A stretch of 37,230 nt of DNA from JAUSPI01 sp964454305 (GTDB taxonomy: Bacteria; Desulfobacterota; Syntrophia; Syntrophales; JADFWA01). The notes beneath the pieces were generated by a model that worked only from the letters and a program-made list of their open reading frames with translations, did not search any database and was not told where the DNA came from. The DNA is taken from contig CAYVXX010000013.1 of assembly GCA_964454305.1 (NCBI GenBank), forward strand, positions 1-37,230, given 5' to 3'. Positions 6,901-15,361 of the stretch are shown piece after piece (position 1 is the first letter of the stretch; every line of letters begins with the position of its first letter). The position numbers and the translations under genes were made by a program.

Positions 6901-8051
6901 TCGGGAAAATTTCAGCAGCGAAGCTGGTTGATCCGAAAAAGAAAAAGAGATTGTTAAAAAAGGGAGAAGAGATTACCGAAGAAGTCCTGGAGATGATACC
7001 ATTTAGTCTCTGGAAGGAAATATCGCTGTTAGAAGAAGATGCGTTGAATGAGAAGATAGAAACTATCTTTGTGAATTTTTGTAAAAAAATAGACTTGGTG
7101 GAGGCTTTTTTTGAGGAAAAGATAGATAAATTAAAAACCGGAGATGAACTTCCCCCAGGAGTAATCAAGATGGTCAAGGTTTATGTGGCCATAAAAAGGA
7201 AGCTTTCTGTTGGTGATAAGATGGCGGGAAGACATGGTAATAAGGGAGTGCTGTCCAGGATACTTCCAGAGGAAGACATGCCTTTTTTTGAGGATGGTAC
7301 TCTTGTTGATATAGTCTTGAATCCCTTGGGAGTGCCCTCACGTATGAATGTGGGGCAGATCTTAGAGACTCATCTCGGATGGGCTGCAAAAGAATTGGGA
7401 GACAAGATAAATTCTTTGCTAAGTACGAAATACAGCATGGATAACCTGAAGAAAGAAGTTAAAGAGATATACTCTTCTCCTCAATTTGACGCTTTTATAG
7501 ATGGGTCGACTGATGAGGAAATCAAGAGATTTGTCGGCAGACTTAAAAAGGGTATTCCTATAGCGACACCTGTTTTTGATGGTGCCTGCGAGGATGATAT
7601 AAAGAGTATGCTTGAATTGGCTGATCTTCCAGAAAGTGGCCAGACGGTGCTCTTTGATGGCAGGACTGGAGAACCTTTTGACCAGGAGGTGACAGTAGGA
7701 ATGATTTATATGCTGAAGCTTCACCATCTCGTTGACAGTAAGATTCATGCCAGGTCAATTGGGCCCTATTCTCTTGTTACTCAGCAACCTCTCGGGGGTA
7801 AAGCGCAGTTTGGCGGCCAGAGGTTGGGTGAGATGGAGGTCTGGGCGATGGAGGCCTATGGTGCTGCGTATTCGTTGCAGGAGTTTCTTACCGTTAAATC
7901 GGATGATGTAGCTGGCAGAACAAGAGTATATGAATCCATTGTTAAAGGAGAACATAAATTTGAAGCGGGGATTCCTGAATCCTTTAATGTTCTCGTCAAG
8001 GAATTGCAGGGCCTTTGTCTCGATGTGGAGTTAATTGAGGCGGAAAATTAG
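3957..8051 (+). CDS. rpoB: DNA-directed RNA polymerase subunit beta
   Basis: A 1364-residue beta subunit, complete and uninterrupted. It forms one jaw of the polymerase and half of the active-site cleft with beta'. The rifampicin pocket starts at residue 509 (GSSQLSQFMDQTNPLSE); Asp518, His528 and Ser533, equivalent to E. coli Asp516, His526 and Ser531, carry the sensitive-type residues, so rifampicin sensitivity is predicted. The segment RHGNKGVLSRILPEEDMPF near residue 1091 and the C-terminal GGKAQFGGQRLGEMEVWAME segment, which contacts beta', are intact. A ribosome binding site AAGGGGA precedes the ATG. rpoC follows after about 105 bases. No intein or frameshift is seen. Confidence 0.99.
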   Translation: MDGFRKNFGRIKKIVDIPDLIDIQTKSYEKFLQRDIIPDERDNSGLQGTFKSVFPISDFSGQCSLEFVSYKIGDVRYDVKECLQKGMTYAAPLKIVVRLVVFDIDRDSEQKTIRDIKEQEIYFGEIPLMTDNGTFIVNGTERVIVSQLHRSPGIFFDHDKGKTHASGKLIYSARIIPIRGSWLDLEFDSKDFLYVRIDRRRKMPVTILLKAMGNSTDDLLGYFHNIEKVFLEDGQAFMAVDEFLVDERAPEDIKDKKTGEVVVKKGRKISKAALKKLVGLNIGRMSISDEVLVGKMVSSDVLDPETEEVLLHCNSELTVEGLKLVREKGVKELRFISLDEDGTSSAMRDTLLIDKVETEEDAITEIYRRLRPSNPPTLETARRFFDSLFFNPDSYNLSNVGRAKMNYKLGMDVPTDVTVLRNEDILKAVKYLIDLKNGVGDCSIDDIDHLGNRRARSVGELIENQYRIGLVRMERAIKEKMSLQDVETMMPHDLINAKPVLAVVNEFFGSSQLSQFMDQTNPLSEVTHKRRLSALGPGGLTRERAGFEVRDVHSSHYGRICPIETPEGPNIGLIVSLSTYARVNEFGFIETPYRVVRNGIVSNDIEYLTAMEEEKYIIAEADTPLDSKGRFKDKLISSRRGEDFVMAMPDEVELMDVSPNQLVSVAAGLIPFLEHDDANRALMGSNMQRQAVPLVKPEYPLVGTGMESVIARDSGAVIMAKRSGVVKSVDASRIVIECDDEEKTQFDTGVDIYNLTKFQRSNQDTCFNHKAIVNAGDRVDRGAVIADGPATNDGELALGRNVMVAFMSWGGYNYEDSILISERVVKEDVYTSIHIEEFDTMARDTKLGKEEITRDIPNVGEETLRNLDESGMVRIGVSVKPGDVLVGKITPKGETQLSPEEKLLRAIFGEKAGDVRDTSMRVPPGVEGIVIDAKTFTRKGTEKDRRSQIIEDEEIGRLLKDRDDESGIITDNVKNEISKLLIGKISAAKLVDPKKKKRLLKKGEEITEEVLEMIPFSLWKEISLLEEDALNEKIETIFVNFCKKIDLVEAFFEEKIDKLKTGDELPPGVIKMVKVYVAIKRKLSVGDKMAGRHGNKGVLSRILPEEDMPFFEDGTLVDIVLNPLGVPSRMNVGQILETHLGWAAKELGDKINSLLSTKYSMDNLKKEVKEIYSSPQFDAFIDGSTDEEIKRFVGRLKKGIPIATPVFDGACEDDIKSMLELADLPESGQTVLFDGRTGEPFDQEVTVGMIYMLKLHHLVDSKIHARSIGPYSLVTQQPLGGKAQFGGQRLGEMEVWAMEAYGAAYSLQEFLTVKSDDVAGRTRVYESIVKGEHKFEAGIPESFNVLVKELQGLCLDVELIEAEN

Positions 8052-8156
8052 ATTTCATTAAAATCATTAAATGGCCTGCCGGACTTGTTCCATCATGAAG
8101 AGTTAAAAAGTAAAATTAAAAGATTCAGAATTAAATCTAAGTAGGAGATATGCTCA

Positions 8157-11100
8157 GTGGAAGATATATTCAGTTTTTTTGAAAAGCCGAAGGATCCTGT
8201 GAGGTTTAATGCAATAAAAATATCCATTGCCTCGCCGGAGAGAATTCTTTCGTGGTCTCAGGGTGAGGTCAAGAAACCTGAGACAATAAACTACAGGACA
8301 TTCAAGCCGGAAAAAGAAGGGCTTTTTTGCGCAAAGATATTCGGTCCAGTTAAGGATTACGAATGCCTCTGTGGCAGATATAAAAGAATGAAACACAGAG
8401 GGGTTGTCTGCGAAAAGTGCGGTGTTGAGGTTATCCAATCAAAGGTTCGCAGAGAAAGAATGGGACACATAACCTTATCAGCACCTGTAGCCCATATATG
8501 GTTTCTGAAGAGTCTTCCCAGCCGAATAGGTAATGTACTCGATTTGACGCTTAAAGAACTGGAAAGGGTACTCTATTTTGAATGCTGGATCGTATTGGAT
8601 CCCAAAGATACACCTTTGAAAAAAAAGGAAGTACTTTCTGAGGAGAGTTATGCGGAATTGAGGGAGGAGTATGGCCCGGACGCCTTTGAGGCAGGGATAG
8701 GAGCTGAAGCTGTCAGAAAACTTCTGGAAGAAGTTGACATAGATGGATTGGATGAAGAACTCAGATTAGGATTAAAGGCAGCAACATCTGAAACTAAAAG
8801 GAAGAAGTTATTAAAGAGACTAAAAGTTGTTGAAGCACTGAGAAAATCGGGAAATAAACCAGAATGGATGATTCTGACAGTTTTACCGGTAATTCCTCCA
8901 GAGCTCCGGCCCCTGGTTCCCCTGGATGGCGGTCGTTTTGCGACGTCTGATCTTAATGATCTTTACAGGAGAGTTATTAACAGGAATAACCGCCTGAAAC
9001 GTTTGCAAGAACTCTCTGCACCTGAAATTATCATACGAAACGAGAAAAGGATGCTTCAGGAGTCTGTAGATGTCCTCTTTGACAACGGCAGGAGAGGAAG
9101 AGCTATTACCGGTTCCAACAAGAGACCTCTTAGATCGCTGTCGGATATGCTGAAAGGGAAGCAGGGCAGGTTCAGACAGAATCTACTTGGCAAGAGGGTT
9201 GATTACTCAGGAAGATCCGTCATTACTGTAGGACCCGACCTGAGATTGCATCAATGTGGACTTCCTAAAAAGATGGCGTTGGAGCTCTTTAAACCATTCA
9301 TTTACAACAGGCTTCAGGAGAGGGGTTATGTTACCACTGTGAAGAGTGCTAAAAGGATGGTTGAAAGGGAGACCCCTGAGGTATGGGATGCATTAGATGA
9401 GGTTGTCCGTGAATATCCCGTTATGCTTAATAGAGCCCCAACTTTACACAGACTTGGCATGCAGGCTTTTGAACCTGTGCTTATAGAAGGAAAGGCGATA
9501 CAGCTTCATCCTCTGGTCTGCCCCGCATTCAATGCTGATTTCGACGGAGACCAGATGGCTGTGCATGTACCTTTATCTATCGAAGCACAAACAGAAGCCA
9601 GGGTTCTTATGATGTCGACAAATAACATTCTCTCACCGGCTAATGGTAAGCCGATTATTGTCCCCGGTCAGGATATTGTCCTCGGAATTTATTATCTGAC
9701 CAGGTCCGAAGACCGTGTTATGGGAGAGGGAATGAAATTTTCAGATACCGACGAGGTGAGAAGTGCCTTTGATTCCGGTGTAATTAATCTTCATGCGAAG
9801 ATTAAAGTTAGAATTGGGGGAAAACTAACGGATACAACGACAGGTAGAGTTTTACTTTATGAAATTGTTCCTGAAGAAATTCCCTTTGATATCATTAATA
9901 AAGTTATGAGCAAGAAGATGTTGGCAGACCTTATTGATTATTGCTACAGATCTTGTGGGGATAAGGCAACGGTTTTGCTGGCGGATAGATTAAAGGATCT
10001 TGGGTTCAAGATCGCTACTATGTCTGGTGCATCTTTTGCGGTTGATAATATGATGATACCTTCCAGTAAAAAGAGGATTGTTGCAAAAGCTGACGATGAT
10101 GTTTTGAAAATTCATAAACAGTACATGGATGGTCTTATTACAGATGGAGAACGTTATAACAAAGTCATAGACATCTGGGCTCAGGCCACTGAAAAGGTTG
10201 CTGATGAGATGCTCGGAGCTATCGGAACGGAAGAGGTGATAGGGCCGAATGGGGAAAAGATAAAGATAAAAAGCTTTAATCCTATTTATATGATGGCTGA
10301 TTCGGGTGCGAGGGGAAGTGCTGCGCAGATAAGACAGCTTGCAGGTATGAGGGGGTTAATGGCGAAACCATCCGGGGAGATTATTGAAACACCGATTACT
10401 GCAAATTTCAGGGAAGGGCTATCTGTTCTCCAATATTTTATTTCTACACACGGTGCCAGGAAAGGTCTTGCCGATACCGCGCTTAAGACGGCAAATTCCG
10501 GGTATCTTACCAGGAGACTTGTCGATGTGGCTCAGGACTGTATTATTACTGAGGAAGATTGTGGAACGATGGATGGCATCTATGTTTCTGCCCTGTTGGA
10601 AGGCGGGGAGATAATAGAGGCTGCCGGTGAGCGTGTTCTGGGGAGGGTTGCCTTGGATAATATCAAGGATCCTTTTACAGGAGAAATCATAGTTAAGGCG
10701 AATCAGGAAATTGATGAAGCGCTCGTCGATAAAATTGACCGGGCAGGTATAGAGAGGATCAAAATACGATCCGTTCTGACGTGTAAGTCAAAACAAGGCG
10801 TTTGTGCCATGTGTTATGGAAGGGATTTGTCCCATGGGCACTTGGTAAATATTGGTGAAACGGTCGGCATTATTTCAGCCCAATCAATCGGTGAACCCGG
10901 AACCCAGTTGACTATGCGGACTTTTCATATTGGTGGTACCGCAAAGTTTGAGGAACACTCTACCCTGGAGGCGAGACATTCGGGTACCATAAAGTTCGTC
11001 GATCTCAATACGGTTCAGGGCAAAGAAAAACAGCTTGTGGTGATGAACAGAAGCGGAGAAATCCATGTCCTGGATGAGAAAGAGAGAAGCCGTGGTAGAT

Positions 11101-12293
11101 ATCCTGTTCCATACGGGGCACACGTAAAGGTGTATGATGGTTATGAGATAAAAGAAGGAGAACTGATTGCAGAATGGGATCCCTTTTCAATACCAATTCT
11201 TTCAGAGGTTGATGGAACAGTCAAGTTCGGAGATATTGTTGAAGGGGTGACCATGAGGGAACAGGTTGATGAGGTGACCGGTCTTTCCAGAAAGGTTGTT
11301 GTTGAATCTAAAGATTCAAATTTACGTCCGAGGATTTCGTTAAAAGATAAAGACGGAAAAACGGTTAAGCTGCCGGGAACGAATATAATTTCAAGGCACC
11401 AACTTTCGGTTGGCGTAAACCTTGTTGTGTCAGAAGGTCAGCAGGTAAAGGCTGGTGACATTATTGCAAAGATTCCTCGAGAGACCACAAAGACAAAGGA
11501 TATTACCGGTGGTCTTCCCAGGGTGGCGGAACTTTTTGAAGCGAGAAAACCGAAGGAATATGCTGTAATAACGGAAATTGACGGGGTGGTTTCCTTCGGT
11601 AAAGATGTAAAGGGGAAAAGAAATGTTGTTATAACCCCTGATGTTGGTGATAAAAGAGAATACCTGATTCCCAAGGGGAAACATATAAGTGTACAGGAAG
11701 GTGACAGAGTTGTGGCTGGTGAACCTCTGATGGGTGGTGCGCAGAACCCCCATGATCTTCTCGCTATTAAGGGAGAAAAAGAATTAGCCAGGTATTTAGT
11801 TGATGAAGTGCAAGAAGTTTATAGACTGCAGGGTGTCAAAATTAATGACAAACATATAGAAATTATTGTGCGTCAGATGCTTCGCAGGGTTAAAGTAACA
11901 AAGCCGGGCGACACATACTTCCTGACGGATGAGCAGGTGGAAAAGCATGTATTCGAGGAAGAAAATGAAAAAGTTATAGCCGAGGGGGGTAATCCGGCTA
12001 TAGGTGAACCAGTCCTTTTGGGGATTACCAAGGCATCTCTGAGTACCGAGAGCTTTATTTCGGCAGCGTCTTTTCAGGAGACGACACGCGTTCTCACAGA
12101 GGCCAGCCTGGCCGGGAAAGTGGATTACCTCAGGGGGCTTAAGGAAAATGTTATAATGGGAAGGTTGATCCCGGCGGGAACAGGTGTTGGCGTGTATAAG
12201 AAATTAGGGATCGAAACTAAAGGTGATGATAAGTTAGAACAAATAACCGAAAAAGTAGACGAGAAAACACTTGACATGCAAGTTGCTAATTGA
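8157..12293 (+). CDS. rpoC: DNA-directed RNA polymerase subunit beta'
   Basis: A 1378-residue beta' subunit starting at GTG (8157) with AGGAG nine bases upstream. The N-terminal zinc site uses Cys70, Cys72, Cys85 and Cys88. The catalytic magnesium loop NADFDGDQMA places Asp461, Asp463 and Asp465 one residue off E. coli numbering. A second zinc site uses Cys795, Cys876, Cys883 and Cys886. The trigger-loop and bridge-helix region (MADSGARGSAAQIRQLAGMRG) is standard. It ends 51 bases before the rpsL start, so the beta operon runs straight into the str operon without a visible terminator. No large lineage insertion is obvious. Confidence 0.99.
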   Translation: MEDIFSFFEKPKDPVRFNAIKISIASPERILSWSQGEVKKPETINYRTFKPEKEGLFCAKIFGPVKDYECLCGRYKRMKHRGVVCEKCGVEVIQSKVRRERMGHITLSAPVAHIWFLKSLPSRIGNVLDLTLKELERVLYFECWIVLDPKDTPLKKKEVLSEESYAELREEYGPDAFEAGIGAEAVRKLLEEVDIDGLDEELRLGLKAATSETKRKKLLKRLKVVEALRKSGNKPEWMILTVLPVIPPELRPLVPLDGGRFATSDLNDLYRRVINRNNRLKRLQELSAPEIIIRNEKRMLQESVDVLFDNGRRGRAITGSNKRPLRSLSDMLKGKQGRFRQNLLGKRVDYSGRSVITVGPDLRLHQCGLPKKMALELFKPFIYNRLQERGYVTTVKSAKRMVERETPEVWDALDEVVREYPVMLNRAPTLHRLGMQAFEPVLIEGKAIQLHPLVCPAFNADFDGDQMAVHVPLSIEAQTEARVLMMSTNNILSPANGKPIIVPGQDIVLGIYYLTRSEDRVMGEGMKFSDTDEVRSAFDSGVINLHAKIKVRIGGKLTDTTTGRVLLYEIVPEEIPFDIINKVMSKKMLADLIDYCYRSCGDKATVLLADRLKDLGFKIATMSGASFAVDNMMIPSSKKRIVAKADDDVLKIHKQYMDGLITDGERYNKVIDIWAQATEKVADEMLGAIGTEEVIGPNGEKIKIKSFNPIYMMADSGARGSAAQIRQLAGMRGLMAKPSGEIIETPITANFREGLSVLQYFISTHGARKGLADTALKTANSGYLTRRLVDVAQDCIITEEDCGTMDGIYVSALLEGGEIIEAAGERVLGRVALDNIKDPFTGEIIVKANQEIDEALVDKIDRAGIERIKIRSVLTCKSKQGVCAMCYGRDLSHGHLVNIGETVGIISAQSIGEPGTQLTMRTFHIGGTAKFEEHSTLEARHSGTIKFVDLNTVQGKEKQLVVMNRSGEIHVLDEKERSRGRYPVPYGAHVKVYDGYEIKEGELIAEWDPFSIPILSEVDGTVKFGDIVEGVTMREQVDEVTGLSRKVVVESKDSNLRPRISLKDKDGKTVKLPGTNIISRHQLSVGVNLVVSEGQQVKAGDIIAKIPRETTKTKDITGGLPRVAELFEARKPKEYAVITEIDGVVSFGKDVKGKRNVVITPDVGDKREYLIPKGKHISVQEGDRVVAGEPLMGGAQNPHDLLAIKGEKELARYLVDEVQEVYRLQGVKINDKHIEIIVRQMLRRVKVTKPGDTYFLTDEQVEKHVFEEENEKVIAEGGNPAIGEPVLLGITKASLSTESFISAASFQETTRVLTEASLAGKVDYLRGLKENVIMGRLIPAGTGVGVYKKLGIETKGDDKLEQITEKVDEKTLDMQVAN

Positions 12294-12343
12294 TAGAAAA
12301 TCAAACTTTGCCTTTATATAAGTTATTAACCGATGGGGGGATG

Positions 12344-12715
12344 ATGCCTACAATAAATCAACTGGTTCGAATAGGTAGAACAAAGATAAGAAAGAAAGCC
12401 ACAACACCTGCACTTGCCGGTTCGCCACAGAGAAGGGGAGTCTGTATCAGGGTTTATACTTCAACACCTAAGAAGCCTAATTCTGCATTGAGAAAAGTGG
12501 CAAGGGTGCGTCTTACCAGCGGCTACGAGGTGACCTCATATATACCGGGAATGGGACATAATCTCCAGGAACACTCTGTTGTCCTTGTTAGGGGAGGCAG
12601 GGTCAAGGATCTTCCCGGGGTGAGGTATCAGGTAATAAGGGGGACACTCGACACCATGGGTGTCCAGGACAGGAAAAAGAGTAGATCTAAATACGGAGCC
12701 AAAAAACCAAGTTGA
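12344..12715 (+). CDS. rpsL: 30S ribosomal protein S12
   Basis: A 123-residue S12 beginning MPTINQLVRIGR, the family start. It sits at the decoding centre of the small subunit. Lys43 and Lys44 (TPKKPNSALRK) and Lys88 (RVKDLPG) match E. coli residues 42, 43 and 87, so the streptomycin-sensitive residues are present. Asp89 is the residue methylthiolated in many bacteria. The frame is open up to 12290 and even overlaps the rpoC stop, but the upstream 18 codons do not match the family. The ATG at 12344 follows a G-rich stretch (12335-12340). First gene of the str cluster. Confidence 0.97.
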   Translation: MPTINQLVRIGRTKIRKKATTPALAGSPQRRGVCIRVYTSTPKKPNSALRKVARVRLTSGYEVTSYIPGMGHNLQEHSVVLVRGGRVKDLPGVRYQVIRGTLDTMGVQDRKKSRSKYGAKKPS

Positions 12716-12734
12716 TCTTTGGGAGTAGTAATAA

Positions 12735-13205
12735 ATGCCGAGAAGAAGAGAGATAGCAAAGAGAAAAATCCTGCCGGATTCCAGGTATAATAGTGAGCTC
12801 GTGGCAAAATTCATTAACAATATGTTATTAAAAGGGAAAAAGAGTATTGCTGAATCTATCCTCTATGGAGCTTTTGATATTATTGAAGAGAAGACAAAAG
12901 AGTTGCCTATCGAAGTTTTTGAGAAGGCTGTAAATAATGTAAAACCTGTCATAGAAGTAAAATCGAGGCGGGTAGGAGGATCCACTTATCAGGTACCGAC
13001 GGAGGTACGGCAGACCAGAAGGGTTTCTCTGGGGATTAAGTGGTTGATAGATAATGCAAGAAAACGTGCCGGTAAAAGCATGAAAGAGAAGTTAGCTGCC
13101 GAACTGATAGATGCCGCCAATGGTAGAGGAGCCACTGTCAAAAAGAAAGAGGATGTACACAAAATGGCTGAGGCAAATAAAGCCTTCGCTCATTACAGGT
13201 TTTAA
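12735..13205 (+). CDS. rpsG: 30S ribosomal protein S7
   Basis: A 156-residue S7 starting MPRRREIAKRKILPDSRY, which nucleates assembly of the 30S head by binding 16S rRNA and touches the E-site tRNA. Family segments are visible, including KPVIEVKSRRVGGSTYQVP (about residues 75-93) and the C-terminal HKMAEANKAFAHYRF. It lies 19 bases after rpsL, with GGGAG nine bases upstream of the ATG, and 16 bases before fusA. In E. coli S7 represses the str operon by binding the rpsL-rpsG spacer; here that spacer is too short for an equivalent structure, so any regulation must differ. Confidence 0.98.
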   Translation: MPRRREIAKRKILPDSRYNSELVAKFINNMLLKGKKSIAESILYGAFDIIEEKTKELPIEVFEKAVNNVKPVIEVKSRRVGGSTYQVPTEVRQTRRVSLGIKWLIDNARKRAGKSMKEKLAAELIDAANGRGATVKKKEDVHKMAEANKAFAHYRF

Positions 13206-13221
13206 GTGGCGGTGAATTGAA

Positions 13222-15297
13222 TTGGCACGTGTAGTTCCTTTAAATCATATTCGTAATATCGGCATTATGGCTCATATAGATGCCGGGAAAACCACTACGA
13301 CAGAGCGGATATTATATTATACCCAGGAATCCTATAAAATGGGGGAAGTTCATGATGGTACGGCCGTCATGGACTGGATGGAGCAGGAACAGGAAAGAGG
13401 TATTACGATAACCTCTGCGGCAACTACATGTACCTGGGCAAATAATCAAATAAATATAATAGATACGCCAGGTCATGTTGATTTTACGGCAGAAGTTGAA
13501 AGATCTTTGAGAATTTTAGATGGTGCTGTTGCGCTTTTCTGTGCTGTGGGTGGTGTAGAACCTCAGTCAGAGGCTGTCTGGAGGCAAGCCGATAAATACC
13601 GTGTTCCACGTATCGCATTTGTCAATAAGATGGACAGAGTCGGAGCGAATTTTATTAAGGTTGTTTCGGCCATTAGAGAGAGGCTCGGTACGAATCCACT
13701 TCCGATACAGCTTCCGATAGGAGGAGAAAGTAATTTCAGGGGGATTGTTGACCTTGTCCGCATGCGGGCAGTTATCTATGACGAAGATTCACTGGGAAGT
13801 AATTTTAGTGTGGAAGAAATTCCACCTGATATGGTAGATATTGCCGGTGAGTATAGAGAAAAACTCATTGAGCACCTTGCCGATTATGACGAGGGCTTGA
13901 TGAAGAAATATTTGGATGAAGAAGCTCTTTCACATGAAGAAATAGTAAAAGTTATTAGAGAAGCAACCCTGTCTTTAAAAGTAATACCGGTTTTATGTGG
14001 CTCTGCGTTTAAGAACAAGGGTGTTCAGCCTCTTCTGGATGCGGTGGTAGATTTTCTTCCATCCCCCTTGGACAGACCTACGGTGGTGGGAAAGGATACG
14101 GATGGAAGGGATGTAGAAAGGACCGCCAGTGATGATTCGCCATTTTCGGCTCTTGTCTTCAAGATTGTAACCGATCCATTTGTTGGTCAATTGACATACT
14201 TCAGAGTTTATTCCGGCGTTTTGAGAGCGGGCTCTAATGTGTATAATGCCTCGGCAATGAGGAAAGAGAGAATTGGACGACTGCTCAAAATGCATGCCAA
14301 TAAAAGAGAAGAGATCAAGGAAGTTCACACAGGTGATATTGCTGCAGCAGTTGGGTTGGATTCATCCACTACGGGTGATACGATAACCGATACTGGTCAT
14401 CCGTTGAGACTTGAAACGCTTGAATTTCCGGAGCCGGTTATCGCTATAGCAATAGAGCCTAAAACGAAGGCAGATGAAGAGAAGCTGGGTGATGCTCTAC
14501 GGAAGATTACTCGGGAGGATCCTTCCTTTAAGGTGAAACTGGATAAAGAGACCGGGCAGACGCTGATTTCCGGGATGGGGGAATTACATCTCGAAATTAT
14601 TGTTGACAGGCTTTCCAGGGAGTTTGGTCTCGGGGCAAATATCGGAAGTCCACAGGTAGCTTACAAAGAAACGATCAGAAAAAATGTCAGATCGGAAGGG
14701 AAGTTTGTAAAGCAGTCCGGAGGCAGAGGGCAATATGGCCATGTGTGGCTGGAGATTGAACCTGGTGAAATTGGTCAGGGTTTTGAATTCAGGAATAAAA
14801 TTGTTGGGGGTGTTATTCCGCGAGAATATATACCGGCAGTAGAAAAAGGAATTGCTGAGGCAATGGAAAATGGAATACTCGCTGGTTTTCCTGTTGTTGA
14901 TGTGGTAGTAAGCTTGGTTGACGGGTCTTTTCATGAAGTTGATTCATCGGAAGTGGCATTTAAGATGGCCGGTTCAATAGGATTTAAAAATGGCGTGAAA
15001 CGGGCTCATCCGGTGCTTCTGGAACCGATTATGTCTGTTGAAATAATAGTTCCTAAGGAATATATGGGAGATGTGATCGGTAATCTTGGTTCCAGGAGAG
15101 GAAAGATTGTCAGTATTGAATCGAGACCGGATTCAGAAGCGATACATGCAGAGGTTCCTCTGGCTGAGATGTTTGGCTATGCAACTGATCTGCGATCTAA
15201 AACTCAGGGAAGGGCTACCTATACGATGCAATTACTTAATTATAATGCGGTATCTGAGGGGTTAGCGAAAGACATAATTGAGAAAAAGTTAAATTGA
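13222..15297 (+). CDS. fusA: Elongation factor G
   Basis: A 691-residue EF-G, the GTPase that drives ribosomal translocation. The P-loop AHIDAGKT is at residues 17-24, the DTPGHVDFTAEVERSLR switch II segment near 80 and NKMD near 135, followed by domains II-V; the C-terminal domain keeps MFGYATDLRSKTQGRATYTM. The start is TTG at 13222 with GGCGGTGA about six bases upstream; the product then begins MARVVPLNHIRNIGIMAHID, the usual form. It lies between rpsG and tuf, the standard str order. It looks like the canonical single-copy type rather than the divergent EF-G2. Confidence 0.98.
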   Translation: MARVVPLNHIRNIGIMAHIDAGKTTTTERILYYTQESYKMGEVHDGTAVMDWMEQEQERGITITSAATTCTWANNQINIIDTPGHVDFTAEVERSLRILDGAVALFCAVGGVEPQSEAVWRQADKYRVPRIAFVNKMDRVGANFIKVVSAIRERLGTNPLPIQLPIGGESNFRGIVDLVRMRAVIYDEDSLGSNFSVEEIPPDMVDIAGEYREKLIEHLADYDEGLMKKYLDEEALSHEEIVKVIREATLSLKVIPVLCGSAFKNKGVQPLLDAVVDFLPSPLDRPTVVGKDTDGRDVERTASDDSPFSALVFKIVTDPFVGQLTYFRVYSGVLRAGSNVYNASAMRKERIGRLLKMHANKREEIKEVHTGDIAAAVGLDSSTTGDTITDTGHPLRLETLEFPEPVIAIAIEPKTKADEEKLGDALRKITREDPSFKVKLDKETGQTLISGMGELHLEIIVDRLSREFGLGANIGSPQVAYKETIRKNVRSEGKFVKQSGGRGQYGHVWLEIEPGEIGQGFEFRNKIVGGVIPREYIPAVEKGIAEAMENGILAGFPVVDVVVSLVDGSFHEVDSSEVAFKMAGSIGFKNGVKRAHPVLLEPIMSVEIIVPKEYMGDVIGNLGSRRGKIVSIESRPDSEAIHAEVPLAEMFGYATDLRSKTQGRATYTMQLLNYNAVSEGLAKDIIEKKLN

Positions 15298-15361
15298 CAG
15301 AACTTTTAAAAAGTAGGATAATCAAACCAACTATATTTATCTTTAAAAGGGGGTAATGGAG

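Noticed and set aside
6443..7177. 244-residue minus-strand open frame inside rpoB
   Set aside because: Low-complexity, serine-rich shadow of rpoB with no recognised domain or ribosome binding site.
3957..12293. Possible inteins or frameshifts in rpoB/rpoC
   Set aside because: Both frames are continuous, of normal length, with intact motifs.
12290..12343. Upstream extension of rpsL overlapping rpoC
   Set aside because: The extra 18 codons match no S12, and the family start with a G-rich site upstream is at 12344.
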